Shown here piece by piece: positions 9,740 to 18,990 of a stretch of DNA of 64,000 bases; position 1 is the stretch's first letter, and each line of letters begins with the position of its first letter. Source of the DNA: Hetaerina americana (lineage: Eukaryota > Arthropoda > Insecta > Odonata > Calopterygidae); the NCBI GenBank assembly GCA_022747635.1, contig JAKTNV010000007.1, positions 3,917,905 to 3,981,904 on the forward strand, written 5' to 3'. A program made the position numbers and the translations under genes. The notes under the pieces were generated by a model. It searched no databases. It saw only the letters and a list, made by a program, of their open reading frames with translations, and was not told where the DNA came from.

Positions 9740-12718
9740 TTAATATTTCGAAAGTGACTTCGGTTTCTTACTATTATGATTTCTGATTGTTCGGGGAAAG
9801 AATGAGTATTTGTATCTATCTGTACTGGAATCTATCTCCCTTATTTTATCTTTGTGGTCTGATCTACCTAAGTAGTTTGGGGCCATTATAATTCCTTCAG
9901 TGCCATAGTTAAACTTGTTTGTTCTGAACCTCTCTAATAGTCTAAGCCTCGCTTGTTCTCTCCGCACTTCAAGTGGTTCCCAGCCTAAATCCCCTAAGAG
10001 ACCTGTCACACTTGGGTTCTTATCATAACAATTTTTAACGACTCTAACGGATTTTCTCTGGACTTTATCTATTTCTTTTTGCCAAATTTTCTCCCAAGGA
10101 CCCCAAATACATGCGGCATATTCCAAATGAGGTCTCACTAGAGCAAAATAACACCTCTCTTTAACTTTTTCATTACATTTCCCCACCACCCGTTTTATGA
10201 AGCCAAGTTTCTTTAAAGCTGATCCGCATATTGTCCTGATATGTGCTCCCCATGAATGGCGTGGTGTTAGAACAACCCCCAAATATTTAACTTGATTTGC
10301 CGTAGTCAATACTGAACCCTCTATTTTGTAGTTTATATCCTGTTCCTCGCTTCCTTTGTTCCAAAATTTCAAAACTGCACATTTATCTATGTTATGTGTT
10401 AATCCCCATTTATTGCACCATTCCGAGATATTGTCTAAGTCTCTAGAGAGTAGCTCGCGATCTAGTTGGCTCCTTATTTCCCTGTATATCACCGTGTCGT
10501 CAGCAAATAACCTTAGATTGCTACTAACGTGTGTGCTTAAGTCATTTATGTATATTAAGAACAGAAGAGGCCCTATTACACTTCCTTGGGGGACGCCCGA
10601 AGTTACATCTCCATCCGTTGAGCACAACCCATCAATGACTACTATTTGTTTGCGATTTGACAAGAAGTATCTAATCCAATTAATTATTTTCTCATTGATC
10701 CCATAGTATTTAAGTTTATGCAACTGTTTATTGTGTGGGACTTTGACGAAGGCTTTTTTGAAATACCGGAATACTGTATCGACTTGTGTGTTGTTTTCTC
10801 CCGATCTAAGTGTATCGTGAATGAAGAGACCAAGTTGTGTTTCCCAAGATCTGCTTTTCCTAAATCCGTGCTGGTTGTGGATTAGTTTCCTACAATCAAG
10901 AAATCTCATAATGTTAGTGATAATAATGTGTTCCAATATTTCACAAGAGATCGATGCTAAAGAAATGGATCGGTAATTGGTTGGGTTATCCCTATCGCCG
11001 CCTTTATAGATGGGAGTTATATGGGCTAGCTTCTAGTCGCGAGGCACTGAGCCTTCTTCTATCGATTTTAGAAAAACAATGTGTAAAAATGTAGCAATGT
11101 CTTCAGCTAAATCATTTAATATTCTAGCAGGTATTTCTTCCGGACCAGGTGCCTTGTGTGCTTTGATACTACGGAGCAGATGTACTATTCCCTGCTTGGT
11201 CAGTGTAAGATCGCTCATGTGTTCCCCGGGTGGGTGTGGAGGATCGTTTGGTGCGTTTGTGTTTTTATTGTAGATTCTCTGGAAAAAATGGTATAAAATA
11301 TTTGCCTTTTTCACGCTATCTGTAATGATTTCTCCATTTTCCGTCTTCAAAGAATGAACAGTTGGATGTTTACCCTGTATTTCCCTAACATATGACCAGA
11401 ATGACTTTGGATTTTCCTCAAGATATTCGCTTAGCATTTTAGATTTAAAAGAGTGTAGTTCTGTGCGCATAATACTTTTCGTCTTACTACGACATTCTTT
11501 TAGTTGCTGTTTGGATGTATTCATATAAACTATATCGTCACTTTTTAAACTCTTTTTAAAATTTGAATGTAGCTTTCTTTGCCTTCTTAATGCCGATCTG
11601 ACTTCCCCGTTGTACCATATAGGTTCCTTACTGTCACATTTGAGTTTGGACGGGATGTACGCCTTCATTCCTTCGCGTAAAATATTTAAGAAATAATTCC
11701 AAGTGTTCTCTGTATTGGTTGTCAGTGTTTTTGTCTTGTATTCTGGTAATTTTATTTTTAAATATTCTCGTAGTCCGTTAAAATTTGCCTTGTTGTATAG
11801 GTATATTTTACGCTTTTCTTTGTTTATTTTGACCAAATTAGTTTTTAACTCTACAAGAATAGCCTAATGGTCACTGATTCCGTCTATTATTTCAATGTTA
11901 GTGCTGATTTCGGGAATAGAAGTCGCAAAGATATCTAGTATGCTTTGGCCCCGTGTTGGTGATTTAACAATTTGTTCTAAGGAGTGTTTTGTGAATATAT
12001 GAAGGAGCTCTTGGCATGAATCTCTGTTTCTGGCAGATTTTCCTACACAGTAGTTGTCCCAGTCAATTGACGGCAGATTTGTGTCACCAGAGATTATAAT
12101 ATTACTGTTGCTATGTCAGCTGCTGAGAGTGGATATTTGTTCGCCGAGCTTGTGTAGGACATCTGTGTTAGAATCTGGGGGTCTATAAAATGAGCACACG
12201 AATAGGCTTCTGCCGGTGTAGTCCTTAATGTTGCACCAAACTCTTTCTATGTCATTTACGTCGCATTCGTATCGTTGGCTACTAAGATGTGACTTTACTG
12301 CAATGAATACTCCCCCACCCAACCTATTTGGTCTGTCCCTTTTGTAAATTCTGAAACCGTTTGGAAAAACCTCATTGTTGGCTATATCTCCCGTGAGCCA
12401 ACTTTCCGTTCCAACTACTATGTCTGCGTTTGTACTGACGAAAATATCTTCAATATCCAATATTTTGTTTGTAATGCTACGACAGTTTTATGTTATAATT
12501 TTAATTTGGCCAATTACTTTTTGTTTTTCGGTTTTATGTGCCCTAAGAAAACTGTTTTGAGACGATTCGTGGTTAGCAGAGGCAAAAGAATTACATTCAC
12601 TCGCATTGCTATCTTTTATGAATTTCGAGGCACCAATTTTATTAAATTTACGTGGGTTATGTGTTTTTTTAACGCAAGTGTTTGTTTGTTCAATTTTTTT
12701 AGGAGATTTGAGAGGCAT
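9740..12718 (-). pseudogene. CR1-like ORF2: endonuclease-reverse transcriptase with four in-frame stops
   Basis: One frame of 993 codons. The endonuclease has ADIVVGTESWL (catalytic Glu) near 12400, GDTNLP...DW near 12090, and a final SDH near 11865. The RT has APGPEEIPARIL, GGDRDNPTNYRSISLAS, QHGFRKSRS, motif B SGVPQGSVIGPLLF and the catalytic FADDT at about 10500. The C-terminus reads SDHKDKIREI and SFFPRTIRNHN, as in the 38-kb copy. Nonsense codons lie at 12488-12490, about 12113-12115, about 11860 and 11033-11035. Each could come from one substitution (for example TGG to TAG at the last). Motif A is VFRYFKKAFVKVPH where the sister copy has FLDFQKAFDKVPH, so a catalytic aspartate is also lost. 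Confidence 0.9.
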
Positions 12719-12800
12719 AACCTGAACTGAATTGACAAAAAGCGAGGATTCTACTTTATATATCCCGATATATGACCTAAACTCTTGCCTACCAGCTATG

Positions 12801-13466
12801 CTAAACCCTCGAAACGTGTTCGTGTAACCTACGCGCTACCAACTGCGTTGCCTCGGCAGTATAATGGACCCCGGAGCGATTAAGGGGTACCCGACACGAT
12901 GAGAGGACAGGCCTCAGATCAACGAAGTCCGCTCCGATTCCCCGGCAAAATCCCAGCAATCTCTGATTTAAACCCTCGATTCGGCTCCAAACGAGCCTTC
13001 CCCGGTCTATACGCGGCACAATACTACATATACTTAATTTAATTGGGACCTTCAACTCTGCCTCGACTCGTTTCACCTCCGAGTGCATCTCCTTAAAGGA
13101 GCGCAGGATCTCTTCAGATCCACGTTCCGAGGCGTCGTTTGTCCCGACATGAGCCACAATGCGTAGCTTGGAGCAGCCCGTACTACTGACGGCCGCCTTC
13201 ACCGCCAGCGTCGCCTGGTATGTACCAGGCGGGATACCCCAGGATGTACCAGACGACAAGAATCCAACACTTCCCTCCTGTTGGACTCTGCGGTGCAGCG
13301 GATTCATTATACGCCGGACATTGTAACTGCCTAATATAACGGTTCCCTCCCTTCCCGACCGCTGATGCCTTACCCTAGGCAGTGCCCTCAAAGTAGGGGT
13401 AGGGGCTGCACGTACGTTGGTGCTGTCATCCGACAGTACCTGGTACGTGCTGGAGTATGGTTTCAC
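12801..13466 (-). pseudogene. CR1-like ORF1, SGNH/GDSL-esterase-like domain
   Basis: The 221-residue frame has the block layout of the esterase domain found in ORF1 of CR1-type LINEs: VILGSYNVRRI at residues 43-53 where GDS is expected, HVGTND at 106-111, and NRSGVHYT at 196-203 where DxxH is expected. The Asn/Gly of block III and the His are present, but GDS has become GSY and the Asp of DxxH is Ser. The nucleophile and one triad residue therefore look lost, and catalysis is doubtful. The frame begins with GTG/ATG-less sequence next to the PLE insertion at 13475, so the N-terminus was probably displaced. It stops 82 bp before ORF2. Confidence 0.7.
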
Positions 13467-13530
13467 AGTTGAACACCACCATTAGTAGGATTCTGCACTA
13501 TCGGGGGTCACCGCGTCGTTGTTTGATTCT

Positions 13531-13568
13531 GACAACAGTTTCGCCGAAGTTGCATTTGGTGTCTTCAG
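13531..13568 (-). ncRNA. Hammerhead-ribozyme-like core in the inverted PLE terminal repeat (candidate)
   Basis: Minus strand: CTGAAGA (13568-13562), a stem II region, GAAAC, a 4-nt loop TGTT, then GTC. The stem II arms are CACCAAA and TTCGGCG; the two mispairs are C-to-T/G-to-A type changes from the pairing CGCCGAA/TTCGGCG. PLE terminal repeats are known to carry minimal hammerheads with very short stem III, which this resembles. Stem I is not evident, so activity is unproven. Confidence 0.4.
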
Positions 13569-13702
13569 GTCGAAGATGAGGGACTCCAGCATACTTGACT
13601 GCAAGGCTTTTGTGTGGTCCTTGCTCTGCGCCTTTCCAGCCGTCAAGGCTACTAAGGCGAGGGGAATTCATCTGCGTCGTCAGGCGTTTGTTTTCTTCCC
13701 AC

Positions 13703-14402
13703 TTAGAGCAGCCTTGGCCTCTTCTTCGCAGGAAGGGTGTCCACTGTGTCTAGGGAGGCTATGGGTCGCTTAAAGCGGTCCCATGGCCTGACCTTAATTT
13801 CATCGACCCTATGAATAAGGTTTGCTTCTGCCTCAGCCGCTTTCTCAAAGAATTTTCCCGAGATTCTAGGCAGAAGGACGTCTAGGGGTTCCAGCTTTCC
13901 GTCCTTGTTCATTTCGGAGACGCGGGCGTAACGACCGCGTCCCAAGATGTCACGAAGAGCAGAGTTCTGCACCACTTGGATTTGAGCGAGACTCGTTCGC
14001 GACACTCCTGACCATACCGCGGCAGCGTAGGTGATGACTGGCAGCACGCACGCTTGATATGGTCTGCGCTTCGTGGCCATACTCAGGACAGGCGGGCGAA
14101 TAATCGGCCGTAGTCGATTAAGCGCCGCGTATGCCTTGGTAAAAACCCGAAGCGCTTGGGCGTTCCAAAGGAGTTTCCGGTCCATCAGCACTCCAAGGTA
14201 AGTAACATCAGATTCCCACGGTAGGACGACTCCGTTCACCGATATGTTCACTCCTGGCGGCCCACCATTTCCCGGTTGGAAGATGATCGCCTTCGTCTTT
14301 TGTGCGTTAACCACAAAACGCCATCGGCAGTACCATTCAAGGAGCTCTGCCACGGCGTTCTGTAGCCTTTGCACCGCAGTCACCTTCCGCCAGGAACGGC
14401 AT
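13703..14402 (-). pseudogene. Jockey-like LINE RT C-terminal fragment
   Basis: The frame gives the post-catalytic region of a Jockey-type RT: LLEWYCRWRFVVNAQKTKAI, TYLGVLMDRKLLW, then AYAALNRLRPII, YQACVLPVITYAAAVW and QVVQNSALRDILG. It lacks the catalytic box and endonuclease. At 14402 the sequence switches abruptly to PLE GIY-YIG sequence in the same strand, so the fragment lies inside the inverted PLE portion, by insertion or template switching. Confidence 0.85.
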
Positions 14403-14490
14403 TTGATCTCAGTTAATGTTCTCCGGGTTTTTTGCGATCTCAATTGGTTCTCTAATTAATCGTGGGTAGTATCTGCTCTCCTTTGCTATG
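14403..14490 (-). pseudogene. Inverted fragment of the PLE GIY-YIG domain C-terminus
   Basis: Minus-strand translation AVIIAKESRYYPRLIREPIE then IAKNPENIN. The sense copy at 15570-15655 has NIIAKESGYYPRLIREDIE then ITKNPEYIN. This is the head-to-head partner of the sense PLE that begins at about 14490. Confidence 0.88.
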
Positions 14491-15342
14491 ATTACTGCAC
14501 TGCTGCTGGTGAGTTTCGATGTTGTCCTACTTTTCACCAACATCCCTATAAAGGATTCGTTGGAGATCATTAGACGCCTTACCTCAAACGGCATCCCTGA
14601 AGACTTCCCCACACTGGTGGAGCATTGCCTCAGGAATGCTTATTTTTTGTGGAACGGAGAATTCTACGAGCAGGCAGAGGGAGCAGCCATGGGTTCGCCG
14701 CTGTCTCCGGTAGTAGCTAACCTGTTCATGGAGTATTTTGAAGATAAGGCTTTTAAACAGTACGAGAAAAAACCTAGGATGTTGTTAAGATATGTGGATG
14801 ATACTTTCGTCATCTGGCAGCACGGCGCAGCAGAATTTCAGAAATTCCTTGAGTTCCTCAACTCACAACATCACTCCATCAAATTTACGATGGAAGTAGA
14901 AAAGGACAACCAACTACCTTTCCTGGACGTTTTAGTCACAAGGAGGAGTGCTGGGAAGCTGGGACATGCTGTCTACAGGAAGAAGACGCACACTGACCGT
15001 TATCTTAACGCAGCCTCTCACCACCACCCGCTCCAGAAGACTTCTTTGGAGGACACACTAGTTCACCAAGCCTATGAAATTTCCGACGCCGATTCTTTGC
15101 CAGCGGAAAAGAAACATTCCCTGAAAGCATTGCAGCAAAACGGCTATCGGAACGATATGGTCCTTAAAAAGACCGCCAGGGAAGAACGGCGAAGACGGGA
15201 TTGGGACAAGTCCATCAAGCAGACGGAACCTGACCCAAACGCATACGCTACTATCCCCTACGTATCCGGAACATCCGAGAAGATAGCCAGAGTCCTGAAA
15301 AACATGACGTGGCGACAAGATATAATTGCACCAAGAAAATAG
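14488..15342 (+). pseudogene. PLE reverse transcriptase, 5'-truncated
   Basis: Begins inside motif A (VSFDVVLLFTNIPI, residues 8-21). It continues through AEGAAMGSPLSPVVANLFM (63-81), the catalytic LLRYVDDTFVIW (99-110), and FLDVLVTRR with YRKKTHTDRYLN downstream, all typical of Penelope-family RT. A full PLE protein has several hundred more N-terminal residues, missing here through truncation. The frame ends at 15342, because one base is apparently missing from an A-run at about 15300. The endonuclease follows in the next frame. Confidence 0.92.
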
Positions 15343-15785
15343 CCGACGCTCTCCCTGGACCGAAGGATAAAATTCCGAAAGACCTATACGAAGAGGTCTA
15401 CCAAGTACCCTGTTCATGTGGGAAAGCCTACATCGGGGAAACATGCCGCTCATTAAAAGTTCGGATGAAGGAACACCTCCGGGCAACAACAAATAAGCAG
15501 TTTCACCTGTCGGCCATTTCAGAACACCAATGGAGTGAACCCGGTCACGATATCTTATTCCGAAAAGCAAACATAATAGCAAAGGAGAGTGGATACTACC
15601 CACGATTAATTAGAGAAGACATTGAGATCACAAAAAACCCGGAGTACATTAACAGAGATGAAGGCTACCATCTCCACAACGCGTGGAAGAGAGTTCTCCG
15701 GGAACGGACCAATCAGCGAGCAGCCACCAGACGGGACCACCTATATAAGGGTGGCGAAATTCAGAGTCCCTCGCGGCCTGAGTGA
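15309..15785 (+). pseudogene. PLE GIY-YIG endonuclease domain
   Basis: Reads VYQVPCSCGKAYIGETCRSL then KVRMKEHL, the GIY-YIG core of PLEs, followed by HQWSEPGHDILF, AKESGYYPRLIREDIEITKN and EGYHLHNAWKRVL. PLE endonucleases nick the target for primed reverse transcription. The domain is complete as far as I can see. It is separated from the RT only by a 1-nt frameshift at about 15300, so this copy may be recent. Confidence 0.9.
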
Positions 15786-16160
15786 GGTTTTTCCGGGTTT
15801 CCTCACTCCCTCGGGTGAATGCCAGGCCAAATGCCACCCCGGAGAAATAGAGAAATAGAAACAGCGATCATCCAATGTCTTTATGAATAAGCAAAACATG
15901 CAACCGCATTTATATGACTTAAACTTCCGTCTTTTCTCCGGCCCGAAGAGGCTTCGGCCTATAACGGGTGTTTGTCAATTCCAAACTTTTCATGTCTCAT
16001 GTAAATATATTGTACAATAACTTTTTGACAAATAAAAACCTTAAAAACTGAAAACTGAACTGAACAGAGTCCCTCATCTTCGACCTGAAGACGCCGAATG
16101 CAACTTCAGCGAAACTGTTGTCAGAATCAAACAACGTCGCGGTGAAACCCGACAATCCTT
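15786..16160 (+). other. PLE 3' region / terminal repeat
   Basis: Downstream of the endonuclease are a non-coding 3' stretch and then, from about 16073, a block (AGAGTCCCTCATCTTCGACC...) that is nearly identical to the inverted block at 13500-13585 on the other strand. The terminal GGTGAAACCCGACAATCCTTC resembles GCCGGGAAAAACTGAGATCC at the end of the palindromic insertion at 54.5 kb. Confidence 0.65.
16085..16122 (+). ncRNA. Hammerhead-ribozyme-like core in the sense PLE terminal repeat (candidate)
   Basis: CTGAAGA (16085-16091), stem II CGCCGAA/TTCAGCG around loop TGCAAC with one mispair, GAAAC (16111-16115), loop TGTT, and GTC (16120-16122) with the predicted cleavage after C. This fits the CUGANGA...GAAA...UH consensus with a 2-bp stem III, as reported for PLE hammerheads. 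I could not find a convincing stem I between the sequences before CTGAAGA and after GTC. It may act only as a dimer, or may be dead. Confidence 0.45.
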
Positions 16161-16417
16161 CAAACCACCGCCGCGAAAACCTACGCACCCATATACCACC
16201 ATTAGTAAATATGATTTGCATTATCCCTGCGTTTGAATGTCTCACAGATTAAAGAAATCACCATCAGCAAGTTTGCGTAGCGCTGTTTTCTAAGTGATAA
16301 CCTTCACCTAAAAGCATAAAACTCAAAGAATTGCATTCATAAATAGTATCACAATATTTAATCATTAATAGTTTGACCGAAAAGGGGTTTCGGTTAGAAC
16401 ATGGCATCGATATTGAC

Positions 16418-16470
16418 ATAAATAAACACCCCGCGCGCCACCATAAAGGTGCGTGGCAGGGGGTGCAAGG
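16418..16470 (-). mobile_element. Diverged CR1-like 3' terminus
   Basis: Minus strand: CACCCCCTGCCACGCACC, loop, GGTGGCGCGCGGGGTGTTTA. The loop sequence differs from the other tails, but the nested pairs (ACCCC/GGGGT and GCCAC/GTGGC) are kept. It probably marks the 3' end of an older related LINE whose body, expected at 16470-16990, is unrecognisable. Confidence 0.45.
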
Positions 16471-16985
16471 CCCAGGTGGGAAGGGTAAATGATAATGGGA
16501 GGATATGGAAGAGGAAGGGAAAAATATTAAGTAGAAAAACTATATAATAACGTGCAAATTTGCATAGATGCAAGAGAAAGACTCAATTCAAAACAAGTGC
16601 CAATGTCACGTAATAAATTAGTTATATGTTGTGCGAAAAAAGGCAATAAAAATGAACCATGACTATCTACAATACGAATAGTAGACACTAAGGGCACACT
16701 AATGTACAAAATAGACACCTTGAATTGGTGCAAAGGATATTGCGGCATCAATATTGCTCCATTGTGGAAACAACTTACCGTAATTAGCATCGCTGATGAT
16801 TGTTATTACCAATTATGTACTCATGGTGGGGAAATGGAATATGCTCTCTTATTTTTGGTAAGGATGCTCATTTGATAATCTGCCGTTTTAAGTGCGGGCC
16901 GAATGGTCAAATAGCGACAATCGCCACAGTTCGTCTTCCTCCAACAAGACGCATTCAACCACACTGCAATAAAGCCGTCCTACAA
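16471..16985. other. No recognisable gene
   Basis: AT-rich sequence expected to be the decayed 3' region of the LINE ending at 16418, but I see no motif in it. Confidence 0.4.
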
Positions 16986-16989
16986 CGCC

Positions 16990-17200
16990 GCAAGCTTCCT
17001 TCCACACTACATTCCCTCCAACATGCCTGTCCTATCCCTATTTTCCTCGTCTAATGCTCTACTCCCTATTAGCTTCAGCATCTAAGTCCTCTGCATCCGC
17101 ATTTCCTGCCTCATTTGGGTTTTTCCCCGCCTACTTCGCCTAGTGCGTCTTCATTTGTTTCCCTTTCCGTCCATTTTATCCGTCCTATGATTCTCCTACC
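16990..17200 (-). mobile_element. Old RTE-like LINE 3' fragment
   Basis: The minus strand reads ATAAAATGGACGGAAAGGGA, then AACAAATGAAGACGCACTAGG and AGGCAGGAAATGCGGATG. These follow the order of the C-terminal/3' coding part of the RTE-like copies (AAATGGACAGAGAAGAAAAC, AACAAATGAGGAAGTACTTGG, AGGCAGGAAAAGTGGATG). No reading frame survives. Confidence 0.65.
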
Positions 17201-17559
17201 TCGAAACACATATTTTAAAAGCATACAATATGACATGCTTAAAATGGGTCAAATGCCATTAATATATATAATGGGGAAACCGACATTCTGTGCTACACTT
17301 AATGCCTCTGTATTTGCGGGAAAGAAAAAAGGCTCCTTAAAACTGATAAAAGATAGGTAAAATCTGAATAGCCTTGGTTGTTCATTTTGAGAATTTAAAG
17401 GCCAAAAATATAGAACTGCTATTCTAAACAAGGCACTTAAATCAGTTATGTAAAGTATGAGGCAAACAAAGTTCTACGCATGCATGGCGTATCCATCTAT
17501 TGATTATTTCCGAAGCCACTGAATGAATTGCTTTAATTCAGAAGTCGTTTGTTTGCCAA

Positions 17560-18060
17560 TGTCGTCGAGACTTCAAAAATGGCCACAAAAATATGCATGA
17601 CAATGAGCGGAGTGACAGGCCCACCATCCTGGCAGATGAAACCGTTCAACAAGTGGACCAAGAGCTGCGATTGGCCTGGATCTGTTCCCTAACTGATACA
17701 CTTCCTATTGTTGGACGTTTTACTATACACAAGATTGTTACGGAAAAGCTTGGATATCACAAATTGTTTGTAAGATACCAACAATTTTTACCGATAAACA
17801 CTAAAAACAAAGAATTATGGGCGGACGAGCATTTTTGGATCGCCTTTGATATTTTTGATCACACACCCTACAGTCCAGACTTTGTGCCCAGCGACTATTT
17901 CCTCTCCTTGCACATGAAACAGTGGTTTGGTAGAAAATGGTCGGAAGACGAAGATGCACTCGAGGCCGCCGTTGTCAACTGGTTCAATTAATTCCCAGAG
18001 GCGGCGAACTTCTTCGTACTGAGGGATTGAAGAAGGCGGTGTAGCGTTGAGAAAAGTGCT
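17560..18060 (+). pseudogene. Mariner transposase relic
   Basis: From 17593: HDNERSDRPTILADETVQQV (end of the first DNA-binding unit), then FTIHKIVTEKLGYHKLFVR (second helix-turn-helix). After a deletion of most of the catalytic core comes DHTPYSPDFVPSDYFLSLHM, the mariner motif around the last catalytic Asp, and GRKWSEDEDALEAAVVNWF. The frame is open for 132 codons despite the deletion. TIRs not identified. Confidence 0.88.
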
Positions 18061-18715
18061 TAGAAATGAACAGTGCAGAAAAGTGAATTAGAATTGGGTG
18101 GAACTAAAACCGTCATTGATACTTTTTCTAACGAACACATTTTTTCAATTACCATACGGTTTTTTCTCTTTAAATATTCCTTTTATTAATTCTATAGAGA
18201 GTAATGCCAAAAGTTACCGTCACGTCAAGTAATTAAAAGGATTTTTAGGCTTTCTCCAAGGGTAAGGGAGTTTATTTCATTAAATAATAGGAATTATACG
18301 TTAAAGGGGGCGGGCATCATGCTTGTATTTATTTGAAGCATCTATTAGGACGAGATCAAAACTATATAGTACCTTCTTCCACACCTAACCCCTTTTCGAG
18401 AGACTTAAAGTTGCGTACGGTCCAAAAATGGATTGGAAAGCATTGCTATTGATAACCTTTCTTAGTTGAAAGTGCAGAAAATTGGGTGTGGAGAAAGATG
18501 GAGAAAATAAGCCTTAAGGAAGGGAAGAGTGGAAAGGACACCTGAAAGGATGAAGGGGACTTCGATGAGGCGGGCTATGCTGATGAAGGACAATGGAGGG
18601 AGGCGGGTGTGGGCGTTGAAAGGCGGTGACAAAAGAAGAGATGGAAAGGGAATCCCAAATGGCACTGAAGATGCTGAAGAATACGGGTCCATGCCTTGTG
18701 TAAATAAACAACCGG
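18061..18715. other. No clear gene; purine-rich 18470-18700
   Basis: AT-rich then purine-rich sequence. A short stretch near 18480 (VWRKMEKI) is reminiscent of the RTE C-terminus (VWRRMEKV), but too short to call. Confidence 0.4.
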
Positions 18716-18990
18716 GACGAGGTGGTCCGGTGGGTAGAGCGTTGGTCTACAGGCCCAGTTTCAACTCCCGGGCACGTCTCTCCGGGCACCCTCAGCTCCA
18801 CCCGAGCTGTGCTATTTATCGAGAAAGATATCCTCCTGGGAAAACCATAGGTGGCACAGGGAAAAGAACTGGCCTCTCTACCCTGCCTTGCCAATGTGTA
18901 CATTTCAGACGCCGAAGAAGACTTAGTGTGTACTTGGAGAGCTCTAACCTCACCTATCAAACCGACCTACGAGTTAAATACAGTGGTTGG
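18716..18990 (+). mobile_element. tRNA-derived SINE, family 1, copy 1
   Basis: The head resembles a tRNA: A-box-like GGTCCGGTGGGTAGAGCG near 18722-18741 and a decayed B box (GTTTCAACTCCCGG) near 18758-18771. The body aligns with copy 2 at 25.0 kb: CTCCGGGCA, GGGAAAACCATA, GGCACAGGGAAA, ACTGGCC and a tail region CTAACCTCACCTATCAAACC then CGACC. An RNA polymerase III internal promoter is implied. The weak B box suggests an old copy. Confidence 0.85.

Larger units (their letters stand above)
9470..13474 (-). mobile_element. CR1-like non-LTR retrotransposon, nearly full length
   Basis: Minus-strand order is ORF1 with an SGNH-esterase-like domain (13466-12801), then ORF2 with an apurinic-type endonuclease and RT (12718-9740), then a 3' UTR and terminal hairpin near 9535-9477. 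The end is a repeated GTAGAT/AGATGT motif. This ORF1-esterase, EN, RT plan is known for CR1/L2-group LINEs. Its 5' region is split by the PLE at 13475-16207: the 13-bp duplication puts the original upstream CR1 sequence or flank at 16208 onward. ORF2 has no frameshift, only four nonsense codons, so the insertion is fairly young. Confidence 0.88.
13475..16207 (+). mobile_element. Penelope-like element: inverted partial copy plus sense copy, 13-bp target duplication
   Basis: ACCACCATTAGTA occurs at 13475-13487 and again at 16195-16207. Between them an inverted PLE part (terminal-repeat piece at about 13500-13585 and GIY-YIG C-terminal piece at 14403-14490, both minus strand) is joined head to head to a sense copy. 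The sense copy starts inside RT motif A at about 14500 and runs through RT, GIY-YIG endonuclease and a terminal repeat to about 16150, then an extra tail of roughly 40 nt. Inverted duplication and 5' truncation are usual for PLE copies. A Jockey-like fragment (about 13600-14402) lies inside the inverted part. The target is the 5' region of the CR1-like LINE. Confidence 0.8.

Noticed and set aside
13495..13700. Reading 13500-13660 (minus) as the N-terminus of the CR1-like ORF1
   Set aside because: The frame happens to match, but there is a stop between, the block is duplicated at 16073-16150 next to the PLE, and the 13-bp duplication places 13488-16194 in the PLE insertion.
18462..18700. RTE-like C-terminal fragment (VWRKMEKI)
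   Set aside because: Only about eight matching residues in purine-rich sequence; could be chance.
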